Origin: Candidatus Fermentibacter sp.
Lineage (GTDB): Bacteria > Fermentibacterota > Fermentibacteria > Fermentibacterales > Fermentibacteraceae
Length of the DNA: 64,000 nt
Direction: 5' to 3'
Assembly (NCBI GenBank): GCA_030373045.1
Contig: JAUCPW010000027.1
Coordinates: 1 to 64,000, forward strand
Part shown: piece by piece, positions 52,108 to 59,397 of the stretch
Layout of the letters: every line of letters begins with the position of its first letter
How positions within the stretch are numbered: position 1 is the stretch's first letter
Position numbers and translations under genes: made by a program
Notes under the pieces: generated by a model
What the model was told of the DNA's origin: nothing
Databases searched by the model: none
Seen by the model: the letters and a program-made list of their open reading frames with translations, nothing else

Positions 52108-53403
52108 TCAGCCGAACCTGCGGAGGAAGCCCCTCCTCTCCGACACCAGCCAGCACGCGGCCATGGCGGCCACCCAGAGCCAGGCCCAGTGTCCGCCCTC
52201 GAACCGCACAACCGGCAGCCGCATGAGACCCAGCAGGCCCAGCCAGAGGAAGACCGACCACTCCTCGATCCTCGCGAAGGGCATCCAGACGATCGGAAGC
52301 AGCGAGAGCGCACCCGCGAACATCGTGAGGGCCATGAACGGCGTAGTCGCCACCGTGGCAGGAGCCGAAGCGAGCGCCAGGCCGCCGTACAGGCCAGTCA
52401 GGATGGGCGCAAGCCCCATCGTGATCGAGATACCCGACAAGAGGCCGGTCAGGGGCGCCGTCCAGGCAGGCCCGAACCGCCACCTGATCGTGGTGAGCAC
52501 CAGCACGGCCACGAACGACATCTGTGCTCCTGCGTCGTATGCCGATTCCGGATCGGCGGCGAGCACGGCCGCGGCGGCGATCGCCCAGACGGAATGCCCG
52601 GGCGCCCTGATGCCGAGCACCGGTAGGAACGCGGCCGAGACGGCCATCACGGCCGCCCTGACCGCGGGGGGCCTGGCGCCGGAGAACTGGGTGTAGACGG
52701 CGGTCATCGCGAGGCACACCAGGGCGGCGAAGAGGGGTCGCCTGCGCCTGAGCCCCCTTCCGACGAGGAGATATGACATGGCGGCGACGACACCGACATG
52801 GTAGCCGGAGACGGAGAGGATGTGCGTGGTCCCGGTCTCCCTGAAGAGAAGGCGGACGGCGTCGGACAGGGTCGACCTGTCGCCAGAGACGAGAGCGGCG
52901 GCCAGAGCCGACGGTGTGCCCGGGCCGAGCCTCGCCCGCCAGGTCTCCAGAGCCCTCCTCCTCAGCCTGGCGAAAGGGTCGCGGGAGCGGATGACGGTGT
53001 GGTCGCAGACGGACAGCGAGCCCCGCTGCTCGAGCCCCAGCACCCTCAGCGAGTCGCCTTCCATCGTATCGGTGTGGATCCACTTGCCGTCGAGCCAGAT
53101 CCTGCCCGCGTCGCAGAGCAGCACGGCGCCCTCGCGGGTGACGACCTCGGCGCGGCCCTCGAACACGCCCGACCTGCCCGGGGGTTGCAGGGACGACCCT
53201 GCATGCGGTACCTTCCCGGATGCTGCCAGCAGGAAGAGGCCGCAGGCGAGCAGCAGCCTGCCTGCGAGCCTCCTCCCTGAGGCGGCGGAGGCGAGCCCTC
53301 CCAGTACGAGCGATGTGCCGGCCAGCGGGTGGAGGACCGGCGCGAGGAAGATGCCGGAGATGTACGAGGCCGTGAGCCAGAAGAGCCAGGGCGAGAGGGA
53401 CAT
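52108..53403 (-). CDS. comEC: ComEC/Rec2-type DNA uptake channel, without the metallo-hydrolase domain
   Basis: ComEC carries transforming DNA across the inner membrane. The 431-residue protein has an N-terminal DUF4131-like part, the competence signature HILSVSGYHVGVVAAM and many TM segments in the C-terminal half (TPFMALTMFAGALSLLPIVW, AWLWVAAMAACWLV). The C-terminal beta-lactamase-like hydrolase domain found in long ComEC forms is missing. Start is ATG 53403 after GAGG. Its start codon overlaps that of the divergent methyltransferase gene. Function in uptake is likely but depends on other com genes outside the window. Confidence 0.88.
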   Translation of the reverse strand: MSLSPWLFWLTASYISGIFLAPVLHPLAGTSLVLGGLASAASGRRLAGRLLLACGLFLLAASGKVPHAGSSLQPPGRSGVFEGRAEVVTREGAVLLCDAGRIWLDGKWIHTDTMEGDSLRVLGLEQRGSLSVCDHTVIRSRDPFARLRRRALETWRARLGPGTPSALAAALVSGDRSTLSDAVRLLFRETGTTHILSVSGYHVGVVAAMSYLLVGRGLRRRRPLFAALVCLAMTAVYTQFSGARPPAVRAAVMAVSAAFLPVLGIRAPGHSVWAIAAAAVLAADPESAYDAGAQMSFVAVLVLTTIRWRFGPAWTAPLTGLLSGISITMGLAPILTGLYGGLALASAPATVATTPFMALTMFAGALSLLPIVWMPFARIEEWSVFLWLGLLGLMRLPVVRFEGGHWAWLWVAAMAACWLVSERRGFLRRFG

Positions 53404-53932
53404 GTCAGCCCTCCCGGCGAGGCTGCACTCGCCCGGGACGACTCCCCTGTTCATCCTCGACAACTTCAGGAGCGCATTCAACGTGGGTTCCGCGTTCAGG
53501 ACGGCCGAGGCGGTCTCCCCGGCGGCGGTGCTCCTCACCGGAGTCTGCGCGCTGCCCGGCAACAGGAAGCTCGCACACTCCGCCAGGGGCACGCAGGCCT
53601 GCGTGCCATGGCGCTACTTCGAACGCGCCGGGGATGCGGTCATGTGGGCCCGCGGCACCGGCCGCAGGGTAGTGGCCCTCGAGCGGACACCCGACAGCAT
53701 CCCTCTCTACGAGGCGGACTTCGATGCCTCCGATGCGTTCCTCTTCGGCAACGAGGCGCTCGGCATCAGCCCGGAGGCGCTCTCCGCCAGCGGGCTCTCC
53801 GTGCACTTCGTGCAGTCCGGCGTGAGGAACTGCCTCAACGTGTCCAGTGTAGTGGCGATAGTGGCCTCCGAGATCCAGAGGAGGAGGCTCGGATGCCGGA
53901 TACGGCTCCCCCGCGGCGGGAGCCTCGCGTAA
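53402..53932 (+). CDS. SpoU/TrmH-family RNA 2'-O-methyltransferase
   Basis: The 176-residue SPOUT protein has FILDNFRSAFNVGSAFRTAEA (motif 1; quoted as NFRSAFNVGSAFRTAEA), FGNEALGISPEAL (motif 2) and SGVRNCLNVSSVVAIVASEI (motif 3, SAM-binding knot). It lacks an N-terminal extension, so it is a minimal TrmH/TrmL-like enzyme that methylates ribose in tRNA or rRNA. The ATG at 53402 overlaps the comEC ATG on the other strand within one CATG. Confidence 0.9.
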   Translation: MSALPARLHSPGTTPLFILDNFRSAFNVGSAFRTAEAVSPAAVLLTGVCALPGNRKLAHSARGTQACVPWRYFERAGDAVMWARGTGRRVVALERTPDSIPLYEADFDASDAFLFGNEALGISPEALSASGLSVHFVQSGVRNCLNVSSVVAIVASEIQRRRLGCRIRLPRGGSLA

Positions 53933-53948
53933 GGAAGAGGGGTGCCCG

Positions 53949-54416
53949 ATGCCCGTGCCCTTGCTGGCAGCCATCGTCTCCGTCCTCGGGTGGATCTACC
54001 AGGTCGACCCCGCGATCTGCAACGGATGCGGCAACTGCATAGGATCGTGTCCTGAAGGTGCCATCAGCATCCAGAGCGGCGATGCGGTCATCGACCCAGG
54101 ACTCTGCACAGGATGCGGGATATGCGTCAACTACTGCCCCAGGGGCGCGATCTACAAGACCTGGTACACATCCGCTCCGGATGAGGGAATGCCGGTGATC
54201 CATGCCCCCAGCCCGAACCCTACGGCGGGGTTGTTCACGGTTTCCGCACCGGAAGGCTGCCTGGTGGAAGTGGTGGACATGGCGGGCAGGCTCGTCGCAT
54301 CGACGACCTCCCCCGGCGGTGAGGCATCGCTCGACATCACCGGGCAGGCCCCCGGCACCTACCGGGTCATCGCCGGCGGCGAACCCGCCGGCCCGGTGGT
54401 GCTGCTCGGGCGCTAG
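53949..54416 (+). CDS. Two-cluster ferredoxin fused to a C-terminal type IX sorting domain
   Basis: The 155-residue protein has a hydrophobic N-terminal segment (VPLLAAIVSVLGWIY), then two [4Fe-4S] motifs, CNGCGNCIGSCP (Cys 24, 27, 30, 34) and CTGCGICVNYCP (Cys 53, 56, 59, 63). From about residue 87 a FlgD-like sorting domain follows (PSPNPTAGLFTVSA, VEVVDMAGRLVA, PGTYRVIAGG, VVLLGR). Ferredoxins are normally cytoplasmic; this one appears built for export and surface delivery. The N-terminal segment lacks positive charge, so export is not proven. No partner redox gene is adjacent. A GAGGGG site precedes the ATG. Confidence 0.88.
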   Translation: MPVPLLAAIVSVLGWIYQVDPAICNGCGNCIGSCPEGAISIQSGDAVIDPGLCTGCGICVNYCPRGAIYKTWYTSAPDEGMPVIHAPSPNPTAGLFTVSAPEGCLVEVVDMAGRLVASTTSPGGEASLDITGQAPGTYRVIAGGEPAGPVVLLGR

Positions 54417-54476
54417 ACCGTTCCGCTCCCAGAATGCAGCGATGGGTCTGAGGAGTCGGTGATGCTCACGGTTCTC

Positions 54477-54500
54477 TTCTCGCCCTGATCAGGGCGAGAA
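54477..54500. terminator. 24-bp perfect palindrome at the mazF stop
   Basis: TTCTCGCCCTGA and its exact reverse complement TCAGGGCGAGAA are adjacent, giving a possible 9-bp stem with loop TGATCA. It covers the mazF stop codon and lies between two convergent genes. There is no T-run on either strand; it may be a bidirectional (Rho-assisted) terminator or a protein site. Confidence 0.5.
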
Positions 54501-54824
54501 CATCTCCCGCAGGACGGACAGCGCTCGATCGAGCACAGCCGGCGCGATAGACCCGACCCGCCTGACGAAACGATCCCGGTCGACTGTGCGGATCTGGTCG
54601 AGGACTATGGATCCGTCCCTGTCCTGGAAGCGGCAGGGGACTCTGAAGGGGTATGGATGACCCCCGGTCGTCAGGGGGGCCACGATATGCGTCCTGAGAT
54701 GCGAGTTGAGCTCGTCGGGTGAGACGACCACGCAGGGCCGCATCTTCCTGATCTCCCCGCCGACAGTCGGATCGAGGTCTATCAGCAGCACGTCTCCGCG
54801 GCGGACCTCCGGAGCCTTCACCAT
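54489..54824 (-). CDS. mazF: MazF/PemK-type toxin (mRNA interferase)
   Basis: MazF toxins cut mRNA at short sequences. The 111-residue protein has RRGDVLLIDLDPTVGGEIRKMRPCVVVSPDELN (quoted in part: RRGDVLLIDLDP), with the conserved Arg and Pro, then IVAPLTTG, and a C-terminal QIRTVDRDRF. ATG 54824 overlaps the antitoxin end by seven bases. The pair is complete and in the usual antitoxin-toxin order. Target specificity is unknown. Confidence 0.92.
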   Translation of the reverse strand: MVKAPEVRRGDVLLIDLDPTVGGEIRKMRPCVVVSPDELNSHLRTHIVAPLTTGGHPYPFRVPCRFQDRDGSIVLDQIRTVDRDRFVRRVGSIAPAVLDRALSVLREMFSP

Positions 54825-55066
54825 TCCCACTCTGATTCGTCGAAGCGGGTCTGATGCTGATCCAGCAGGAGATCATCCCCTCCGTTCCGGTACAGGGCGG
54901 CTGAGGCATCGGCCCAGCCGGCCCGCGGCGCTTCGACGCGGGAGATGGTTATGGATCCCTCACGGATCTGAAGGTCGACCTCGTCGGAGATGCCCGCCTG
55001 CTCGATGAGTGGTTTGGGAAGCCTCAGACCCCTGGAATTGCCTATCCGGATTATGCGCGCCTTCAT
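54818..55066 (-). CDS. mazE: AbrB/MazE-type antitoxin
   Basis: The 82-residue protein has a swapped-hairpin AbrB DNA-binding fold at the start (MKARIIRIGNSRGLRLPKPL, then EVDLQIREGSITI) and an acidic C-terminal tail (DQHQTRFDESEWEW) typical for toxin binding. ATG 55066 follows GGAGG. It should neutralise the toxin encoded just downstream and repress its own promoter with it. Confidence 0.92.
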   Translation of the reverse strand: MKARIIRIGNSRGLRLPKPLIEQAGISDEVDLQIREGSITISRVEAPRAGWADASAALYRNGGDDLLLDQHQTRFDESEWEW

Positions 55067-55082
55067 GCCGCCTCCCTGCTTC

Positions 55083-55101
55083 GTGATTACATTGTAGTCA
55101 C
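55083..55101. promoter_or_regulatory. Operator-like dyad over the mazEF -10 box
   Basis: GTGATTACATTGTAGTCAC is a near-perfect 19-bp palindrome (GTGA-TACA-TGTA-TCAC pattern). It lies on top of the -10 box of the mazE promoter, 17 bases upstream of the mazE start codon. Binding there by the antitoxin or the MazE-MazF complex would block transcription. Confidence 0.6.
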
Positions 55102-55119
55102 ATCGCAGGCTGTGGTCAA
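55091..55119 (-). promoter_or_regulatory. Sigma70-type promoter for mazEF
   Basis: On the minus strand TTGACC (55119-55114) and TACAAT (55096-55091) are separated by 17 bases, a strong consensus match. It is followed after a short leader by GGAGG and the mazE ATG. Confidence 0.7.
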
Positions 55120-55155
55120 GTTACCTTTCTCGAGAGTCAGCCCGGCGACTGGCAT

Positions 55156-57051
55156 TCACAGGATGGTCAGGCGGGTGGTCTGGCGGAGTCCGCGGGACGA
55201 GACCGCCTCGAGGAGGTATGTGCCCGCAGGCAGGGATAGGCTCCCCAGGGAGCGCTCGCCCGGCTCGAGCGACCGGCGGGCAACAACTCTTCCCGTGAGG
55301 TCATAGACCATGATGCTCAACGGCTCCCCGTCCATCCCGGGCCAGTACAGGACAAGCCCGGAATCGCCCGAAGGGTTCGGCGAAACGCGCAGGAGACCTG
55401 CCCCGCCTTCGGGCACGTCGGGATCCACACCGAGGAGCGATGTGGACAGGACATGGTGTCCCGGATCGAAAACCACGCTCTGGGGTTCGAATTCGAAGAT
55501 GAACGTCTCCGTGTCCCCCTGCACGTCGTTCCACATCGTCACGAGCGAGTCGCCGCCGATCCCGTGCACCGAGAACTCCAGGGGCATCGTGAAGAACGTC
55601 CCTCCGCCCTGGGCCTGGTGGACCGAGATGTCGAGCTCCCACACCGACCCTGCCTGGGTGATCTCATAGTCGATGTCATAGACGGGATAGGCCACTCCGT
55701 AGACCCATTCGTCGAAGAACCACGAGAGATCGGACCCGTAGCTTTCCTCGAAGTGTCCCTCGAGGTCCAGGGTTGTCGCGAGCCCGAAGGCGTGATGGGC
55801 CCGGTATCCCGACAGGGATTCGTAGAAGCACTCGTCCCCCACCACGTTCCGGAGCATGTGCAGGACGCTCGCGCCCTTCTGGTAGGTCGTGTAGCCCCAG
55901 AGCTCCTCCGGTTCGCCGAGGGGGAACACCTCGCCGCTCTGCAGGTAGGGGACCATGATGTCCGACACCATGTACTCGTCATAGGCATCGGGGCCGTAGT
56001 ACTCCGCCCAGAGCGCCTCGCAGTAGGTCGCGAACCCCTCGGACAGCCAGACGTCGTCCCAGTCGGACTCCGTCACGCAGTTGCCCCACCATGAGTGCCC
56101 CATCTCGTGTACCACGATCGGGTCGTTGTTCGTCTGCCCGTTTATCAGGGACTGGAGGTGGTAGACCTCCGAGGTGTGCTCCATGTCGCCCTTCGGGGTC
56201 TCGACATAGGAGAACTTGCAGTCCCACGGGTACGGGCCGAAGAGGCTCTGGAGCCTCGTCATCATCAGGTCGACGTTCTGGAAGCTGCCGAGGGCGTCAG
56301 GTACCTCGGACGGGTAGACATAGTAATGGATCCATGGGAGGGTCGAATCCGCCAGGTCGACGTATTCTGACGCCGAGACCGCCGCGAGGTAGGTCGACAT
56401 CTCCTCGTCCAGAGCCCAGTGCCATGTCGCCTTCCCGCCCGCGTAGGAGACGCCGAGCAGGTTGCCGTTGGCCACGACTTCGACGCTGTCGTCCACTGTG
56501 ACGAGGAAGTCGAACGAGGCCTTGTCCGCGGGATGGTCGTGGCACGGGAAGAAGCACTTGCCCAGCGACGGCGGCATCGTGTAGACGCCCACGCCCATCT
56601 GGTAGGAGACGTAGGGGTGGAACCAGAAGCCTCCGAACTTGCCGGGTCCCTCGTTCCAGGGCTGGCCGGAGTAGGCCACCTCGACCCACGATGTGTCGCC
56701 CGGGTAGATGGTCGGACCCAGGTCCACCAGCAGGGTGTCTCCCTCGTGGGTGAACGCGAGGGCGCCCGACGGGCCTGTGACGGACTGCACCGCAAGCGAC
56801 TTCAGTTCGAGGAGGAGGTCCGTCAGAGGGGTGGTGCCGGGGGTGAACCAGATCCTGCATGATCCATCCAATTCCTCTTCGGAAGGTATGATCTCCAGAT
56901 CTATCTCGTAACGCACCACGTCCTGGTCGGCCGGGGACTCGGCATCACCTGCAAAGGCTCCGTCATGCCTGGTGAGGGCGGCGACCCTGTGTCCGGGTCC
57001 GCCGTCGGGCGAACCGATCGTCACCATGAGGATGGCAAGGGGGATCAGCAT
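55156..57051 (-). CDS. Secreted M1-family metallo-aminopeptidase with type IX sorting domain
   Basis: The 631-residue protein has a signal-like start (MLIPLAILMVTIGS), an N-terminal beta domain, and an M1 catalytic domain. VVHEMGHSWWG gives HExxH, and WLSEGFATYCEALW supplies the third Zn ligand. The substrate motif GxMEN reads GDMEHTSE, keeping the Glu. A catalytic Tyr is likely in the region around QKGASVLHMLR. The last 80 residues are a FlgD-like sorting domain (VSPNPSGDSGLVLYW to GTYLLEAVSS). It would trim peptides outside the cell, complementing the C25 protease. Confidence 0.92.
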   Translation of the reverse strand: MLIPLAILMVTIGSPDGGPGHRVAALTRHDGAFAGDAESPADQDVVRYEIDLEIIPSEEELDGSCRIWFTPGTTPLTDLLLELKSLAVQSVTGPSGALAFTHEGDTLLVDLGPTIYPGDTSWVEVAYSGQPWNEGPGKFGGFWFHPYVSYQMGVGVYTMPPSLGKCFFPCHDHPADKASFDFLVTVDDSVEVVANGNLLGVSYAGGKATWHWALDEEMSTYLAAVSASEYVDLADSTLPWIHYYVYPSEVPDALGSFQNVDLMMTRLQSLFGPYPWDCKFSYVETPKGDMEHTSEVYHLQSLINGQTNNDPIVVHEMGHSWWGNCVTESDWDDVWLSEGFATYCEALWAEYYGPDAYDEYMVSDIMVPYLQSGEVFPLGEPEELWGYTTYQKGASVLHMLRNVVGDECFYESLSGYRAHHAFGLATTLDLEGHFEESYGSDLSWFFDEWVYGVAYPVYDIDYEITQAGSVWELDISVHQAQGGGTFFTMPLEFSVHGIGGDSLVTMWNDVQGDTETFIFEFEPQSVVFDPGHHVLSTSLLGVDPDVPEGGAGLLRVSPNPSGDSGLVLYWPGMDGEPLSIMVYDLTGRVVARRSLEPGERSLGSLSLPAGTYLLEAVSSRGLRQTTRLTIL

Positions 57052-57069
57052 AGCGACCTCCTTTCCCGG

Positions 57070-58653
57070 TCAGCCCTGCCCCAGCAGGTGCCCCCCTATG
57101 AACTCTCTCAGGAGGCTCAGGCGTGGGACTACATCCGCGTCGATCGGCCTCACCAGCGAAAAGACCGAGAGCAGCCTGCGCGCCGTGTCGTAGGACCCGC
57201 TCCCCTCGGGGACGGTTTCCAGTATCGGTGTGGCAAACGGCTTGAGAACAGGGATTTCATATGGAAGGGACGAGTTGAACATCGCATCCGCCATCTCCTG
57301 GAACGGGAAGATGTGGAGCCTCTCGCCCCTCCTGACGCTGGGCCACTTCCGGATGGTCTCCTCTCCCGAATAGCCCCTGGTCCTTCCGTCGCGCGTCATC
57401 CTCCTGATGAGCCGGGAGTCGGAGGTGGACATCCTGGTGAGTCTGTCGATGTTCATCTGGGTGAGGGCCGAAACATAGATCCTGTACTTCGCCGACGGAT
57501 CGACTCCAGGGGTCAGCCTGTCATTGAGCCCGTGGATGCCCTCGATCAGCAGGAATTCGTTGGGGAGCAGCCTCATCGGTGTCTGCCCGTCCCTCCTGAC
57601 CCCCTCGATGAAGTCGAACACGGGCAGGAGCACCTCCCTCCCGTCGAGCAGCTCGCTGAGATGCCTGCCGAACAGGTCGGTCTCCAGAGCCTCGAGGCAC
57701 TCGAAGTCGTAATCGCCGTGCGAATCCTTCGGAGTATCGTCCCGGTTCCTGAAGTAGTTGTCGACGCTGATGCTCTTCACGCCGAAACCCTGAGCCCTCA
57801 GCGACATCCCCAGGAGCCTGGTGAAGGTGGTCTTGCCGCTCGAGGACGGCCCGGCTATCGTGACGACCCGCCGCATCGGGAACATCCCCTCCAGTGCCAT
57901 CACGATCTCGGTCAGGCGGTACTCCTGGTAGAAGTGGCTCATCGCCACCACCTCGAGGCCGCCGTCCTCCTCTATCCTGGAGTTGAGCTCGTCGATGTCC
58001 CTGACGCGCATCCTCGAGCCGTGCTTCTCCTCCAGGTCGAACTCCCTGGCCAGCTTGGGCCTGTCCTCCCAGGGCGCCATGGAAGGCCATTCGAGGGAGC
58101 CGGGGAACCTCAGGACGAAGCCCGCGTCGAGCGGGTGGAGCTCGAACAGTTCGAGCATCCCCGTGGACGGGAGGACCGGACCTGTGCCGAAAGCGGAGGA
58201 ACCTTCCAGAAAGTTGATGCGGTAGGGGATCGAGCCGTCCCACCACCTCCCGAGGGAATCCGGGATAGCCACGCCCGGATCCCTTCCCGCCATCGCCGTC
58301 CCGAACGGGATGTCGGCTGCTATGATGGAGTCGAGGGCGGACGTCAGGGCGCCGCAGATCTCGGCGCTCGAGATCCCCGGCCTGTCCTCCAGCCTGCACT
58401 TGTATCCCAGGGAGAGCGCGTGCTCCACCCACAGGCCGGATTCGGGGAACACCCTGCGGCTGGCCGCGTCCAGCGCCAGGATCAGGCTGCGCCTGTAGAC
58501 CTCGCGTCCCTCCGACACCCAGGGCAGCACCGCATGATAGGAGGCTCCCGCCGCGGCCTCGTCGGTGAGGGGGATCACCAGGCCTGCCTCGTCCACCGCG
58601 GCCACGGCCCTCTTCCTGTGCTTCTGCTCTATCGCGTCCAGAACTGTGCCCAA
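57070..58653 (-). CDS. Uridine kinase-like nucleoside kinase with N-terminal synthetase-type domain
   Basis: The C-terminal half (from about residue 270) is a uridine kinase/phosphoribulokinase domain: the P-loop IAGPSSSGKTTFT, ISVDNYFRNRDDTP, PVFDFIEG and LLIEGIHGLND. The N-terminal part of the 527-residue protein resembles the SAD-like domain of threonyl-tRNA synthetase (SHFYQEYRLTEIVMALEGM is near the junction), a layout seen in a group of bacterial 'nucleoside kinases'. The precise substrate is not certain. TTG start with GGAGGAG upstream. Confidence 0.85.
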   Translation of the reverse strand: MGTVLDAIEQKHRKRAVAAVDEAGLVIPLTDEAAAGASYHAVLPWVSEGREVYRRSLILALDAASRRVFPESGLWVEHALSLGYKCRLEDRPGISSAEICGALTSALDSIIAADIPFGTAMAGRDPGVAIPDSLGRWWDGSIPYRINFLEGSSAFGTGPVLPSTGMLELFELHPLDAGFVLRFPGSLEWPSMAPWEDRPKLAREFDLEEKHGSRMRVRDIDELNSRIEEDGGLEVVAMSHFYQEYRLTEIVMALEGMFPMRRVVTIAGPSSSGKTTFTRLLGMSLRAQGFGVKSISVDNYFRNRDDTPKDSHGDYDFECLEALETDLFGRHLSELLDGREVLLPVFDFIEGVRRDGQTPMRLLPNEFLLIEGIHGLNDRLTPGVDPSAKYRIYVSALTQMNIDRLTRMSTSDSRLIRRMTRDGRTRGYSGEETIRKWPSVRRGERLHIFPFQEMADAMFNSSLPYEIPVLKPFATPILETVPEGSGSYDTARRLLSVFSLVRPIDADVVPRLSLLREFIGGHLLGQG

Positions 58654-59017
58654 GTCGCTCCTCCATCGAGATGCCGGGGTGCTCCCGGCCGGAGATCGAT
58701 AATAACCCGGGACGCCGGGACGGGGAATGACGGGCCCGGTCCGGTTTCGCGAATCTCATATATTCCGCCGATAAATCGACTATCGGTTAAGCTCTCCATC
58801 GATCTCCCGCGATATGGGCCGGGCGCCCCGAACCCGGGGCAGGATCGGTTCATCGTCCCATGGCATGGCCGGTTGAGGCGCGATCCACCGCGGGGAACCT
58901 CCGGGAAGGCCATGGATTCCGCCATGACGGGATGCACGAAGGAGGGAACAGTTGACCCGGGACGGCGGTATCTGCAGTTTAGACGGGCATGACACCCGGA
59001 CCGATCAGGAGGATGCA
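58654..59017. other. Gene-less region between divergent genes
   Basis: These 364 bases separate the uridine kinase gene (minus) and the PPC-like gene (plus) and should contain both promoters. A dyad CCGATA-N7-TATCGG lies at 58768-58786, and a small hairpin GCCCCG-AACC-CGGGGC around 58824-58840. The region near 58690-58790 is more AT-rich (GATAATAA, CATATATT). I see no promoter good enough to call and no convincing gene. Confidence 0.5.
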
Positions 59018-59395
59018 ATGATCGATCTGCTTGTACTGGCTGCACTTCTATCGACCGAGCCCCTTCTCTCGTCCACCGACGTGCTCGAGAGGGGCGCCAC
59101 CACCGTGTACACACTGACGGTGATGGAGGGCACGGACTACTGGATCGTTCTCGACTGCCCCCCTCCCCCGGCGGACTTCGATGTCACCGTCGCCTCGAGG
59201 GACATGGACTTCGACGAGTTCATGAGCCTCCCGTACTACGAAGACTACCTCTATGCGAGGGGATTCTCGATCGCCGACGGAGGCAGCGAGGGCTCCGAGA
59301 GCTTCACCCTCACGGCCCCCTATACCGGCCCTGCCTTCATCGTGATCCACGACATAGGCGAAACCGGCGGGAGCTACGACCTGAAGGTCTACTGA
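59018..59395 (+). CDS. Small secreted PPC-like protein
   Basis: The 125-residue protein starts at ATG 59018 with AGGAGG five bases upstream, a near-perfect ribosome site. It has a short signal peptide (MIDLLVLAALLSTEPLLSS). The rest resembles a bacterial pre-peptidase C-terminal (PPC) domain: RGATTVYTLTVMEGTDYWIVL, FDVTVAS, SESFTLTAP and GGSYDLKVY. PPC domains usually end secreted proteases; here it stands alone. xseA follows three bases later. Confidence 0.7.
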   Translation: MIDLLVLAALLSTEPLLSSTDVLERGATTVYTLTVMEGTDYWIVLDCPPPPADFDVTVASRDMDFDEFMSLPYYEDYLYARGFSIADGGSEGSESFTLTAPYTGPAFIVIHDIGETGGSYDLKVY

Positions 59396-59397
59396 GC

